Below, in pieces: positions 30,712 through 41,757 of a stretch of 64,000 nt of DNA. Under the pieces are notes generated by a model that saw only the letters and a list, made by a program, of their open reading frames with translations, was not told where the DNA came from and did not search any database. The position numbers and the translations under genes were made by a program. The stretch is taken from the NCBI RefSeq assembly GCF_026914185.1, contig NC_070561.1, positions 1,054,001 through 1,118,000 of the forward strand, read 5' to 3'. This stretch comes from Puccinia triticina. Taxonomy: Eukaryota; Basidiomycota; Pucciniomycetes; Pucciniales; Pucciniaceae. Every line of letters begins with the position of its first letter. Position 1 is the stretch's first letter.

Positions 30712-31890
30712 TTACTTCTGGTCTCCTATGCCTCCGCGGGAGTAATACCTCTTGACCTGGTCCGCTGAAAAGCGCCGCGCCAACTGTGTTCCGTCGAGCT
30801 CCTCCAGAATGTAAGACCCGCCGCGCACCTGCCGAACCACGCGAAAGGGGCCGCTCCAACGATTTGCGAATAACTTGCCCCACTGAACCTCAAGAGCGCA
30901 GTTGTAGGCGAGCACCATGTCGCCGGGCTTCAACGGCCTCCTGAGGCGACTTGCAGACTTCTCTTCCCAAAACCTGATGGATTCTTCACGAGCCTTCATC
31001 ATCTTCTGGTGCGCTAGCTCGCGCACCTCCTCGCTACGCTCCAATTGTCGAGAGCGTGCCGCTAAAAGATCCGCTGTACCTTGAACTTCATCCCAATCGA
31101 TCCCAAGGTATGACTCCATCTCAAGGTCAATGGGCAAGACAGCCCTTTGGCCGAAGACGATCTCGTACGGGGAGTAACCAGTCTAGCGCTTAGTTGAAAT
31201 CCTATCGGCAAACAAGACTAGGGGAAGGTACTTTCTGCAATTCTTTCCGCTTTCGCCGGCTAGCTTGACAAGGGCGGCCTTGAGGGGACCGTGGCCGTGC
31301 TCGACCATTCCTTGACCTTCAGGATAATAGGGAGTTGAGACGCGGTGCTGGCCTGGGAGTTCTTGCAGCATCTCCGCAAGCTTCCCGCCGAACTCAGAGC
31401 CGCCGTCGGTCGAGTAAGAGCGCGCCAAACCGTAGTGCATAGTCCAATTTTTGTGGAGAAACGTGGCTACGGACTCAGAGCTGAGGGTGTTCAAAAATTT
31501 AGCCTCCACCCAACCCAAAAAATCGTCGCGCGCCACAATAAGATACTGCGCGCCAGCTGCCTTGATATGGATGACATCCATGGAGACGCGCCCAAACACG
31601 GAATTCTCGCCAGTAGGTCCACGAAGCTCCATCGGCCGACGGAGGTCGCGCTTCTGACATGCTTCACAGCTCTTGCACCAGCGCACCACACTCTTCTTCA
31701 AAGACGGCCACCAAAATCTCTCCGAGACTAGTCGATACGTCTCCACCTCGCCACGATGGCCCAAACCCTCGTGCAAACTCTTGAGTACTTCGTCTTGCTT
31801 TGAAGGAATGGTGATCACAATCCGCGGGCACGGGGAGGCCCGCTTCATGAGACAGCCCGCCTGAACAAAGAAATTGACAGACTTGCGCTG
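30712..31890 (-). pseudogene. Ty3/gypsy integrase fragment (G1)
   Basis: Two abutting frames carry an integrase. The upper one (31848-31183, with related coding up to about 31890) has the zinc region GHRGEVETYRLV with CKSCEACQ and catalytic acids in VSMDVIHIKA, STDGGSEF and GMVEHGHGP. The lower one (31137-30712) has the C-terminal DNA-binding part PLKPGDMVLAYN, WSGPFRV and DQVKRYY. They are separated by an in-frame TAG at 31183-31185 just before TGYSPYEIVFGQ. Upstream the frame is interrupted by a solo-LTR-like insertion. It is therefore inactive. Confidence 0.8.
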
Positions 31891-32454
31891 TGGTGTTCAA
31901 ACCAGTACAGGCCCTCAAGATCATCAAAATCCTGAATCCATCAAGATCAGAAATCCCAACAGCAAAACTCTTCAGCCTCAAGATTCTCATCAAGCCCCTC
32001 ATTCTCAATATCCTTCAAGATTCATCCTCAAGATCTCTTTCCCCTTATTTTTCTTTATGCTCTTTTTCATGTTTCTTGGTCCTAACACATGAGTCATGTG
32101 GGTTTTGTTTTGGTTGTTTGTGTTGTTTGTTTTTCTCCTTTGCTCTTTCTGTTCCTTTCCTTGGTTTCTTCCTTTCTTATTATGGTTTGTTTCTTGTTTG
32201 AGTGTTGTGGTGTTTCTTCCTTTTCCTCTTTTCTTGTTTGATGTTTGTAGTTAGGGATGTGATGACATGTCCTGTGACATGTCACTCCCCAGAGTCCAAG
32301 TTCGAGTTCGAACTTGGAGGATGGGACGGCATGGGACTTGCTCTGATCCAAGAGAAATTCCATCACCCTTTTCTGATCCGCTGGCAGTATCCCCAGCACT
32401 ATTCTTGATCCTTTATCTCTGATCCTGATCCCTTATCATCGTCTGATCCTTAAC
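31889..32454 (-). repeat. solo-LTR-like insertion in G1
   Basis: 566 bp of non-coding sequence separates the RNase H and integrase parts of G1. On the minus strand it would begin TGTTAAGGATC and end CACCACA. A segment at 32280-32330 matches the G1 LTR region at about 30150 in opposite orientation. No target duplication is found, so the boundaries are approximate. Confidence 0.45.
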
Positions 32455-33512
32455 AAACCAACCACCGCCAACGGTATTCCATCCCCGTCGTCTCTCAAAA
32501 ATCCCCCCCCCAACGCTATCACTTTCTGATCCTCATTGCTCTTCATCCGGACCACCACGAGGGCAGCCTCAACAGCACCTTTCCCCTCGACGCTCTGCCT
32601 ACCGCCTGGCACGGTAGGAGTTCCACAGCGCTTCAGTGCCCGAAAGTCATCGATGTGCATGCCATCCGGTACCTCGAGATCCAAGAGATATTGCTCGAGT
32701 TGTCTCCAAAATCCCTGCTGATAGCCTGAATACTCGCCATTAGCAGCAGTTAGACAGAAGGCTAAAGGTCGAATGTGCGGCTCGTCTTCATCGAAATCAG
32801 ACTCTGGAATGGACTCATCTTCATCCATGGGCCTCCTCGAAAGGCCGTCAGGCATCGTGAATGACTTGCCCGGGCGGTGGACGATATCAAAGGAAAACAA
32901 CTGAATAAATGCAACCCAGCGCGTCATCGGCGCGTTGGGTAGACTCGGGGCGTTAATCATCTGGATGAGGGATTGTGCATCAACTTGAAGCTCGAAGTGT
33001 TGTCCCCAAAGGACCGTCTGAAGTTTCTTGAGGACCCGTGCTACGCCGCACAACTCCAGCTTGGGCTGCGAGTACCGAGACTCCACGTCGGAAAACAGCA
33101 AGGACTCATAAAGAGCGGGGCGATCCAGGCCGTTGGAATCCTCCTGAGTGAGCACGGCTCCGGCGGCGTGGAAACTGGAGTCCACCGCTAGTTTGATCTT
33201 GCCCGCGTCGGGTCCGTAGGCAATCTTGACTAAGACGATATCCTGACCCACGATGGTCTTGAGTTTCTGGAAAGCCTCTTCGCACTCCGCCGCCCAGATC
33301 CATTCTGCATCCTTGCGCGTCAGGCGCCGGAGAGGGAGGCAGATCTCGGATAAGGAAGGGATGAATATCCGGACATAGACTACCACGCCAAGAAAGCCGC
33401 AAACCTCTGATGCATTGATGGGAGTCGGCCAGGAGAGAACTTTATTCACCTTGCTCTTCGACATCCTGCGACCCTCTTTACACACAACGTTGTAGGGACT
33501 CTTGTGGGACAC
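32436..33512 (-). pseudogene. Ty3/gypsy RNase H fragment (G1)
   Basis: Continues the RT domain found upstream at 35014. It starts in the conserved SHKSPYNVVCKEGRR block, then PTPINASEVCGFLG, the RNase H core KLAVDSSFHAAGAVLTQ, VESRYSQPKLELCGV and HRPGKSFTMPDGLSR. The frame runs to 32436, but the last residues read into the inserted LTR-like sequence. It is separated from the RT part by a 1.5-kb insertion. Confidence 0.8.
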
Positions 33513-33513
33513 T

Positions 33514-35056
33514 AAATGTTTATTGGTGAAAATATCCTCTGAGGGGGAAATAAATTGCTAATAGGTTGAAAGGCTATTACAACTTATGGGTGGTTTGAAA
33601 GACCTGCCCCTCTAATGGTACTATGCAAATAACTAAGAGTCTTGTAATCAATATTTATAAAGATGTGGCTGATTCCAAGATAGATCTTACTTTTGTATAG
33701 TAATCTCTATCAGACCTAGATTCCTCAAATCACTATTCTTGCAGATCTGTTACAACTTCTGATGCTGGAGGGATAATGTAATCCAGTGGGATCAATTATG
33801 TAAAATACAATTGTTGTTGATGTTGGGTTGTTGATGAGAAGGTTGGTAATGATCTCTTCCTTAAGCAATCTCTTGATAAGGCACTTTAATCAATACTAGA
33901 GCTCCTGGTTGCTACTACACTACTACTACTTGTTATAATTGTTGTTGATGAAGTTGGTAATAATCTCTTCCTTAACAATCTCTTGATAAGGCACTTTAAT
34001 TACTACTAGAGCTCCTGACTACTACTACTACTACTGACTCAAACTTAACACTACCACTACCACTATCACTACCACTAAAATACCACTAAACTACCACTGT
34101 AACTAAACTAACCACTGTGACCAAACCTCTGTAGGCTGATGGGGAAAAGATCTGATGAGGGGGGGAAAGAGGCCTCCTTATATATTGAAGGGTGAGGGAA
34201 TTTAGCTCCAGGGGAAGTCCTTGTGAGGGCTATTTTCTGCAGGGGATATCAGTTGCACAGCAAGATATGCATGTGTTGCACTGCCTGCCAAACAATTAGG
34301 TAATGGATTCTGCAGGAGGGGATATCAGTTGCACAGCAATATATGCATGTGTTGCACTGCCTGCCAAAGAATGATGTAATTGATTCTGCAGGCAGGCTCC
34401 TTGAACACCTTATCTGCCTGCATATGCTGCACTGCATGATATCATGTGTTGTTAGGTGACCCAAACAACCTTCCGTAACCTACCATATGCCTGCATGTCC
34501 AGCTGTTGCCTTCTTCCATCCAGAATATTGGGGGTCAAAGCCTCTCCTCCCACCTTGCTCCATCCTTCCTTCTTCCTCCTCCCTAATTAATACTTACATC
34601 CATATCCCATCATACTGAATCCTAGACCCTTATAAAGTAATATACCACCCTTATAAAGATAATATACCCTTACACAAGTAATATACCCTTATAACACTGC
34701 CTTACTTGATACACCACACCATCCTCCCTTCCATTCCTGGTTGAGCCATGTGCTCCCAATACCTTCCACCTCTTCTATTGATAACATCCTTCCACCTCCC
34801 TGCCATCCTACCTAGTCATGGTCCTCCATTCCATCCCTGATCACGCCGTCCATCCTACATGATCCTAGTCTGCCGTTCCGTCCGTGCTAACACTATCCCT
34901 CATCCATCTGTCTGTATCTGTAATGAATCCATTCCTCCCATCAACACATACACTGCTTGTATTATATATAACTTCCTCCTCTTATAATGAATGATAGCTG
35001 TATCTATGCTGTCTCAATACCTCTGCAATGTGCTTTTGGCATTGTCACGCCAATGG
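33514..35056. mobile_element. 1.5-kb non-coding insertion in G1 pol
   Basis: It splits the codons for GHVV and SHKSPYN. It has no coding capacity and is AT-rich. It contains a roughly 100-bp tandem repeat (about 33836-33900 and 33945-34010), CTA-type microsatellites (34020-34110), an 80-bp duplication (about 34245-34395) and TTATAAAG repeats (34630-34690). No convincing terminal repeat or duplication beyond 3 bp (CAC) was found, so its class is unknown. Confidence 0.5.
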
Positions 35057-36702
35057 AGCACCACAACGTGTCCTACAATCTCCAGTGCAGGCACGCAGGC
35101 CGCCAGCTTGGATGCGGAGACCGTCAGCCCTGATTCTTTGATTCGAAAAAGAATGCGCTCCAAAGTGGTGGCGTATTCCCAGATGAAGCGGCGTATGCCG
35201 GAATGCCACGAAAGAACCTCGCCACCATAATCAGACACGGGGCCCTTAATGCCGCCGTCATTGATGAAGATTCCCGCGTGATCCGGAATCTCGTCCTGGA
35301 GAATCCAAACCATCTGCGCTTGGTAGACCGCAACCGAGTTCGTTGCTCCCTGGGGCAACCGCGTGAGCTGAAACCTACCAAGAGGGGTGTCGAAAGTGGT
35401 GAGAGGTCGAGAGATTGGATGTAACGCGCGCTCATCGTAGCCACCCATAATGTCACCTAGCCCGTAGCAGGCACGGCCTGCGAATGACTCCACAAACTCC
35501 TCAGTGGCCGGTGGAACGCCGGCGTCTTTGATTGTGACCTTGTTCAGTGGCTGAAGATCGTGTACAACGCGTATTTTGCCGTTGCTCTTGAGGACGCAAA
35601 AGACCGGGGAGGAGTAACTTGACGTCGACTGCTCATAGAGGCCCGTGGCGACACGCTTGCGGATGACTTTGATGAATTCATCCAACTTAGCTGCGGGAAT
35701 AGGAATTTTGCGCTTCTGCCACGGCTCGTGCTCCACGACGGGGATGATGTATGGTAACCCGTAGGAGTCCTTGAGCAAACCTCTCTCTTCCGACGTAAAC
35801 GCTATCGAAAGATTCCGTTCCGCCAAAACATTCTTGAGCAAATCCAACTCAGCTGGCCACAGCCAGCCTTCGGGGCCGAAGTTGACAACAGCAAGCCGTT
35901 CTTCCGTGACGCGCCCCTTTGGAACAAAAGGACAGGCTAGCGAACGGGGAAGGCCGCGATACGGGTCGCGCGAAAGAGGCGGGCGTTGTAGAGGAGGGTT
36001 CAGATTTTGAGGCATAGCTTGGTTGACCGGCTTGATCTTGCGCGCCACCGGCTTGTACTTCGCGGCGAAGGAAAGGAACTCCCCACGCGTCCATGCATCC
36101 ACCAGTGCCGCCTGCTCGTGATAACGCAGCCCGTGCTCCATCAAACACCACGTGCGATGCTCCGCGCGATCTCGAAAAGCCGCCTTATCTGAAAACGTAA
36201 AACCAAACGGAAGGGCTTCGCTCACGAGTGTGGCCGGATGTAGAGTTTCAAAAAATTGCGCAGCATCACGCCTCGGAGGTGCACATTGGGAGGAACTTAC
36301 TTCTATTCCCAATTGCCTCCACGGGACACCGAATTCCACCACGCCCTCCTCACAATCCAAAGAAAACCTTAGTTTCACCTCATTTCGGAGGATCTTTAGT
36401 TTTTCCTCGTTGCGGAGGCTCGGGAGTTTAGGCTCATTGCGGAGTCTAGCTAGATTACCCTCATTGCGGAGGACGCCATAGGACGTATCTAGTTTATTCT
36501 CTTCACGGAGACGCGGTCGAGAGGTTGAAAATCCATCTGGAACAAAAAATCGGGGCAAATAACCAGTGGGGCTCACAGATGTGGCATGTAGTGCTAACAA
36601 CGATGCAGTAGAGCCCTGGGAGGTGCATAACTGGGAGGAACTTACTTCCTGTCTCCCAAACCTCCATAGATTCCCTATATCCTCCATTCCACCCTGCGCC
36701 AT
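35014..36702 (-). pseudogene. Ty3/gypsy reverse transcriptase fragment (G1)
   Basis: A 562-codon open frame. The RT domain occupies roughly the second half: PWQKRKIPIPAAKLDEF, SSPVFCVLKSNGKIRVVHDL, FDTPLGRFQLTRLPQGATNS, and the catalytic region reading GIFINDGG. A gypsy RT should have Asp-Asp here; the first Asp is Asn, which would abolish activity. The N-terminal part contains two related blocks (RQEVSSSQLC and GIEVSSSQCA) matching the LTR-start motif, so the frame crosses rearranged LTR-derived DNA. The last residues before 35056 are inside the 1.5-kb insertion. Confidence 0.75.
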
Positions 36703-37072
36703 TAAACCGTTGCCAAAAGAAACGCGCCAAGAGCCGCGCCGGAGAACAGGAAGGAACCTTGAGAAAGCGCGCCAAGAAAGGCGGGAACAAGAAGTGAACT
36801 GAAATCTGATGATGTGTATTTGAGGGTTTTTGTATTTTCTTCATGTTTTTCAGATTTGATATTCTGATTATTGAGTGAGAAAGGAAAGCAAGACTGGTGA
36901 ATCTCTTGGTGATGAGTTGACCCAGCGGCGCGTGGGCGAGATCCCAGATTAACACGGCCACTCGACGGGTCAACTTTACTCATAAAAAATGACGCCCCTC
37001 GACCGGGTCGTCGCGCGCCGTGTTTGAGCGCGTCAGAATAGCCTTCTTTCCCTTTCCAGGGAAGTCGCGCTC

Positions 37073-37557
37073 TCATCGTCCCGAATCTGTCGCACAGAGG
37101 GAGACCTCTATCCTTCTCCCGTTCGCATCCGGGAGCAAGATCCTCTCGCCAACCTCTCCCGAAAAGCTGAGCGTGGCGTCGAAATCCATGAGAAAAGGCC
37201 TCCCCAAGATCATGGGTCCAACCATTCGAGTGATCCAGAAATGGCACGTGCCCACAATGGATTTCCCGATGCGAAGCGGGACGTTCTCAGCGACACCGAC
37301 CAATTCACATGGTTGGTTGCCGATCCCATAGACTGCTGAACTAAAATTGACACGCGGGCTAATATTAAACTTGTTAGCCATCGCGTCCGAGATAAGATTC
37401 AGCTGGGATCCAGAGTCCACCAAAGGAGATGCACTACTCTCCTCGTCTCCCACCAGGCACGGCAAGTGACCCAACGGGCACGAGTAAAGACGAGGCTCGA
37501 ACCCGCCCGCCTTGAAATCCACGCCCTCAGCCAAAGTACCTGACGAAACCTTCAGCT
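37073..37557 (-). pseudogene. Ty3/gypsy protease fragment (G1), 3' of G2 insertion
   Basis: Contains the aspartic protease signature VDSGSQLNLISD followed by ISPRVNFSSAVYGIGNQP and GPMILGRPFLMDF. Its true upstream coding sequence is at 43774-44578. Removing the G2 element and one AGCT restores one frame through GVGSEEL-KVSSGTLAEG. It ends at a stop at 37073. Confidence 0.8.
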
Positions 37558-37957
37558 TGAAGCGGGGCTCTTCAGGCTGGTAGAGGCTCAGACGAAAAGA
37601 GGCGCGAAGGAAAGGAAAACGAACTGATCTCTGAATTTTCAAGAGACAGGGCGAACTGGGGAGAACCCCTACAAAAGAGGCCACCTTAAATGGTGGCCAT
37701 GAAACTGAACTAGACAAAACAACTAGACAAGGGGCGCCAAGCCCCTGCGGCTAAAACATGACGAGAGAATGGGATACAGATCGTAACTCCGGGCCGAACC
37801 CGGTAGTGCGTCATGGGGAGCCGGCGAGGCCGAACCCGGTAGTGCGTCATGGGGAGCCGGCGAACCTCCTGCGTCCGGCAGGAGTCCACGTGGTCTCCTC
37901 GTGGTCGTGAGCGTACAGGGGGACTATGTCTCCCTGTATAACTGTAGCCCTGCTACA
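37558..37957 (-). repeat. 3' LTR of G2
   Basis: 400-bp direct repeat of 43370-43769. Internal 36-bp tandem units lie at about 37793-37828 and 37829-37864. Confidence 0.95.
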
Positions 37958-37969
37958 ACATCCCCCCCT

Positions 37970-40900
37970 CTAAACGGGGGCCGTCCCGGACCCTGATGGT
38001 GGTGGGCCCAACCGGAGCTTGAGTCTCCGAGCCGGCGGGTTAGCCGGGGGTGTTGGGGTAGCTGAACTCGTCACCTCGGCAGAAGCCGACGTGTTTCTCT
38101 TGGTCTTTGCTAAGACTTTTGTTTTCTTCAATAAGTCCCGAGCCACTTTGGCATCGGCACGCTTTTCCCGCTGAGCTATAGCGGGTGGCGCGGCCCACAT
38201 GTCATTGACAATGAGCGACCGGAGTGCTACCGGTCGTAGACTGTTGCCGTTAACCGGTCTTGGGTACTCGACTGCGTCGTGATCAGCAATGATGTAAACA
38301 TTATTGTCTAATACTTTAGTGATGGTGAATGGTCCGAACCACCTCGGGCTTCCCTTGGTATGCTTCTCATTTCGGAGCTTCACGGCTTGGCCCTCGACAA
38401 GACTGTCCAAGTCTCGTGCAAAATGGGTTTTCTCATCGAAGGCTGTCTTGTTCCTCGAGGCGCGCACGGCAGTGTTGCCGGCTGCCTCCGTTCTGGTCTT
38501 GTTGAGCTGCTCAATACGGTTTCTGAGCTCGCTCTGGCCTGGGATGGCTGGCTCTGCAGCGATCATACGCCTGCGATCTTGGGGCAGTCGCGGCTTTACT
38601 CCGTAGAGTAACTCGAACGGGGAAAACCCGCTGCTATCGCTAATGTGAATTCTAGTGGAAAACAGGGCGGCCGGGAGGACGTCTTCCCACTTGGAAGGGT
38701 CCCCGGATTTGTTCAAGCGAAAGATAGCGGCTTCTAATATGCCATTAAACCGTTTGCTCTTACCATTTGTCTGTGGATGGTACCCTGACGTTCGGACTGG
38801 TTTCATTCCGGCTGCTGCCAGGAATTTCTGGAATCCTGCCGAGAGGTAGTTAGACCCTCGGTCTGTGAGGAACTCTTTAGGTACCCCAAAAGGGGTAACA
38901 ATCTGATCAAAAATTGCTTGAGCGATCTCAGCCGCTGAGGCTTCCTTCAGAGGGACCGCTACCGGCCATGAAGTGCAATGATCGATTGCAGTAAGAATCC
39001 ACTTAAAGTGGCTCTTATAACTCTCCGTCATCTGGATTAGGTCTGACGACCATCTTTCGAACGGAAGGACTGCCGGCAGAGGCTTCTGCAGGGCAGTTTC
39101 TTGGTTTGGGTGTGGCCTTTCATGAATTTGGCAGGACTCACACGTACGGATGTAACTCTGAACATCATCGTACCTCTTCGGCCACCAACCCCGACCCCGC
39201 AGGATCTGCAAGGTGCAATCCCGGCTCCTGTGGCCAAGATCGTCGTGGACAGACCGAAGAAGATCAAATCGATACGCGAACGCCACGAAGGGCGATCTTT
39301 CTGGCAACCCCGGCCGGCCCAGATACATCAAGGTCTCAGCTGCGGGATCGTACTCGAAGAACTTCAAATTCTGTTCTGCTCGGGTCACCAATCGCTCTGG
39401 GATCCCTTCTGGTAAGTCCCTGTTTTCTAACAGGTACGGGATGATGAGGGGCCAGTCGGATTCGTGCAGCTTATCCGTGACCTCCTCCATCAGCGCCAGG
39501 TCACTCCTTCGTGAGAGCGCATCAGGGACGATGTTATCAGCTCCCTTCTTGTAGCGAATTTCTATGTCCATCTCGGCGAATTCCTCGATCCAGCGAAGGA
39601 GGCGTTTCGTCGGCAGGAGCTGCGTGGAGAGATAGGCTAACGAAGCATGGTCAGTATAAACAACCGTCGTTTCTACGGCTCCGTCCAGGTATACGTGCCA
39701 CTTCCTCCAGGCATGGATAATCGCTAATAATTCTCTTTCTTGCGCCGGATAGTTCACCTGCGCCTTGTTTAGCTTACAAGACTCGAACGCTACCGGGTGG
39801 AGGACAAGGTCCTCTCCGTCTTGCAACAGAACTGCTCCCACGGCGAAATCCGAGGCGTCGGTCTCCATTATGAAGCGCTTGAGAACGTCCGGCATTAGGA
39901 GTACCGGTGCGCTCGTGAGTGCTTCTTTCAACTGCTTGAAAGCCACTTCTTGGACCGGGAACCACTGAACTGGTTGCTTCTTTGTTACGCCGCCTGCTGT
40001 TAGGTCGTGTAACGGGGCCGCTATCTTAGCGAAATTCTTCACGTATCTGCGGTAGAACCCACAGAGGCCCAAAAACGAGCGCACGTCGAAGACCGTCTGA
40101 GGTCTGGGCCACTCGCGTACGCAAATTAACTTCTCGTCCATCGGCCGAATCGAATTGTATCCGATAACATGGCCGACGTATTGGATCTCTCTCAACCCAA
40201 AGGAGCATTTCGCTCCACTACATTTCAATTCCTCACGCCGGAGGACCTCTAGAACTCGCTCGACGTGCTTGATGTGCTCAGCTCCCGACTTCGAGTAAAT
40301 CAAGATGTCGTCGAGGTATACCTGAACGAACTCGTCGATAAACTCTCGGAGCAGCTGCGTCATCATTCTCTGGAATGTACTAGGGGCGTTAACAAGCCCA
40401 AACGGCATCACCAACCATTCGAAATGGCCGTACTTGGTTCCGAAAGCGGTTTTAGGTACGTCAGATTCAGCTATTTTCATTTGATGAAAACCCTGCTGTA
40501 GGTCTATCTTCGAAAAGAACCTGGCGCCCCTGAGCGCATCAAAGCACTCCTGGATTATCGGCAACGGGTGCCGATCTTTCTTGGTAAGGGAATTAACCTT
40601 TCTGTAATCCACACACAGCCGCACCTTCCCTGACGTTGGGTGCTTGACCATTACTATAGGCGACGACCATGGAGAGGTCGATGGGCGGATAAAACCAGCC
40701 TCCTGGAGGCCGGCCAGCCGCTCTTTCAGCGTACCCAATAACGCCGGGGACAATTGTCTCACCGGCTGGTGGACGGGCTGGGCTTCGCCGGTATGGACGA
40801 GGTGCTCGATTGTCCTCGGCTTATCCGAGACTTTCGATATTGGTCCGAAGACTTCTGCAAAGCGAGTCACTATCAACTGCAAAGATTCTGATAACTGGGC

Positions 40901-41757
40901 GTCGGTTCCGAACGCCGTAGGTAAGCCTACTGGCTGTTCATCCCTTGGGCCTTCTACTCCTTCTGACTCTATGAGACAGACGAACGACTCCCTAGCGCCC
41001 TCGTAGAACTCGTGGCGGCGGATCGATCGCGGGAGGAGCACCTCATCGTCGTCACTCATCACGGCAAGTTCGTGAGTCAACGTGCTACATAATGACGAAG
41101 AGGCTAAGCTAAATTCTACTACGTTACCTGTCAGGCTTTGTAGGTTCCAAGTATTGGTACGCCAGTCTGTTGAGACGACATTGCTCGCGATCCAATCTCG
41201 GCCTAAAATAATGTCGTAGCTGGACAACGGTGCCAGTCGACAAACTACCGCGAAGCTGATCTCCGCTAAAACGAAACGGACAGTAGCTAATCTGTCATCA
41301 AGAATCCGATCCCCGAAGGCTCCGGTAACCCTAAAGGACTCGGGAGAACGACTGATCAGTAAACCGAGGTCCGTGACGAAAGAAGCAGATACATAGGACG
41401 ATCCAGCGCCCGTATCCAAGAGGACCCTGGCCAAACGGCCCTCAATTCTATGATGGAACTCAGCGCGGACCCCTTGGGCTTCAACGCTGCTCAACTCCAT
41501 TGCGTGGTCTCCATCAAGACACAGGCAATCACTTACAACATCGGTGGCGACGCCCGGCGGCTCCCCGGCAGGCTCCAACTCATCCGAAGCGGCTGTCCCC
41601 ATGCCTGGGCGATCAGCAATCTCAGCTGTTTCTAACTCACGGTGGCTCTGCTCACAATGAGGCTCAGGTAGGTCTCTCTCTAACTTAATGGTGTTTAAAT
41701 TGCAAGAAAGAGAAGGAACTACGGCTAAAGTCGGTGGGAGAGACGATTCACCACCGA
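37970..41757 (-). CDS. Ty3/gypsy Pol (protease, RT, RNase H, integrase)
   Basis: The first Met of the frame is at 41602, but the frame is open up to the gag stop, so it is probably made as a Gag-Pol fusion. In order: protease (LLDTGAGSSYVSASF), RT (RLCVDYRKVNSLTKKD, FSKIDLQQGFHQMKI, YLDDILIYSK), RNase H (METDASDFAVGAVLLQ), integrase zinc region (HDDLGHRSRDCT with CESCQIH), catalytic core (WSSDLIQM, LTDRGSNYLS, and a Lys-Ser-Lys variant in HPQTNGKSKRFN), and a C-terminal chromodomain-like or GPF-type segment (GSPRWFGPFTITKVL). The stop at 37970 lies 13 bp before the 3' LTR. No disabling lesion was seen. Confidence 0.95.

Noticed and set aside
31889..32454. Solo LTR with exact ends
   Set aside because: TG/CA-like ends exist but no target duplication matches; kept only as solo-LTR-like.
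33506..35062. CACTA element starting at the CACTAAATG next to 33512
   Set aside because: The opposite end has no TAGTG and the inverted similarity is weak.
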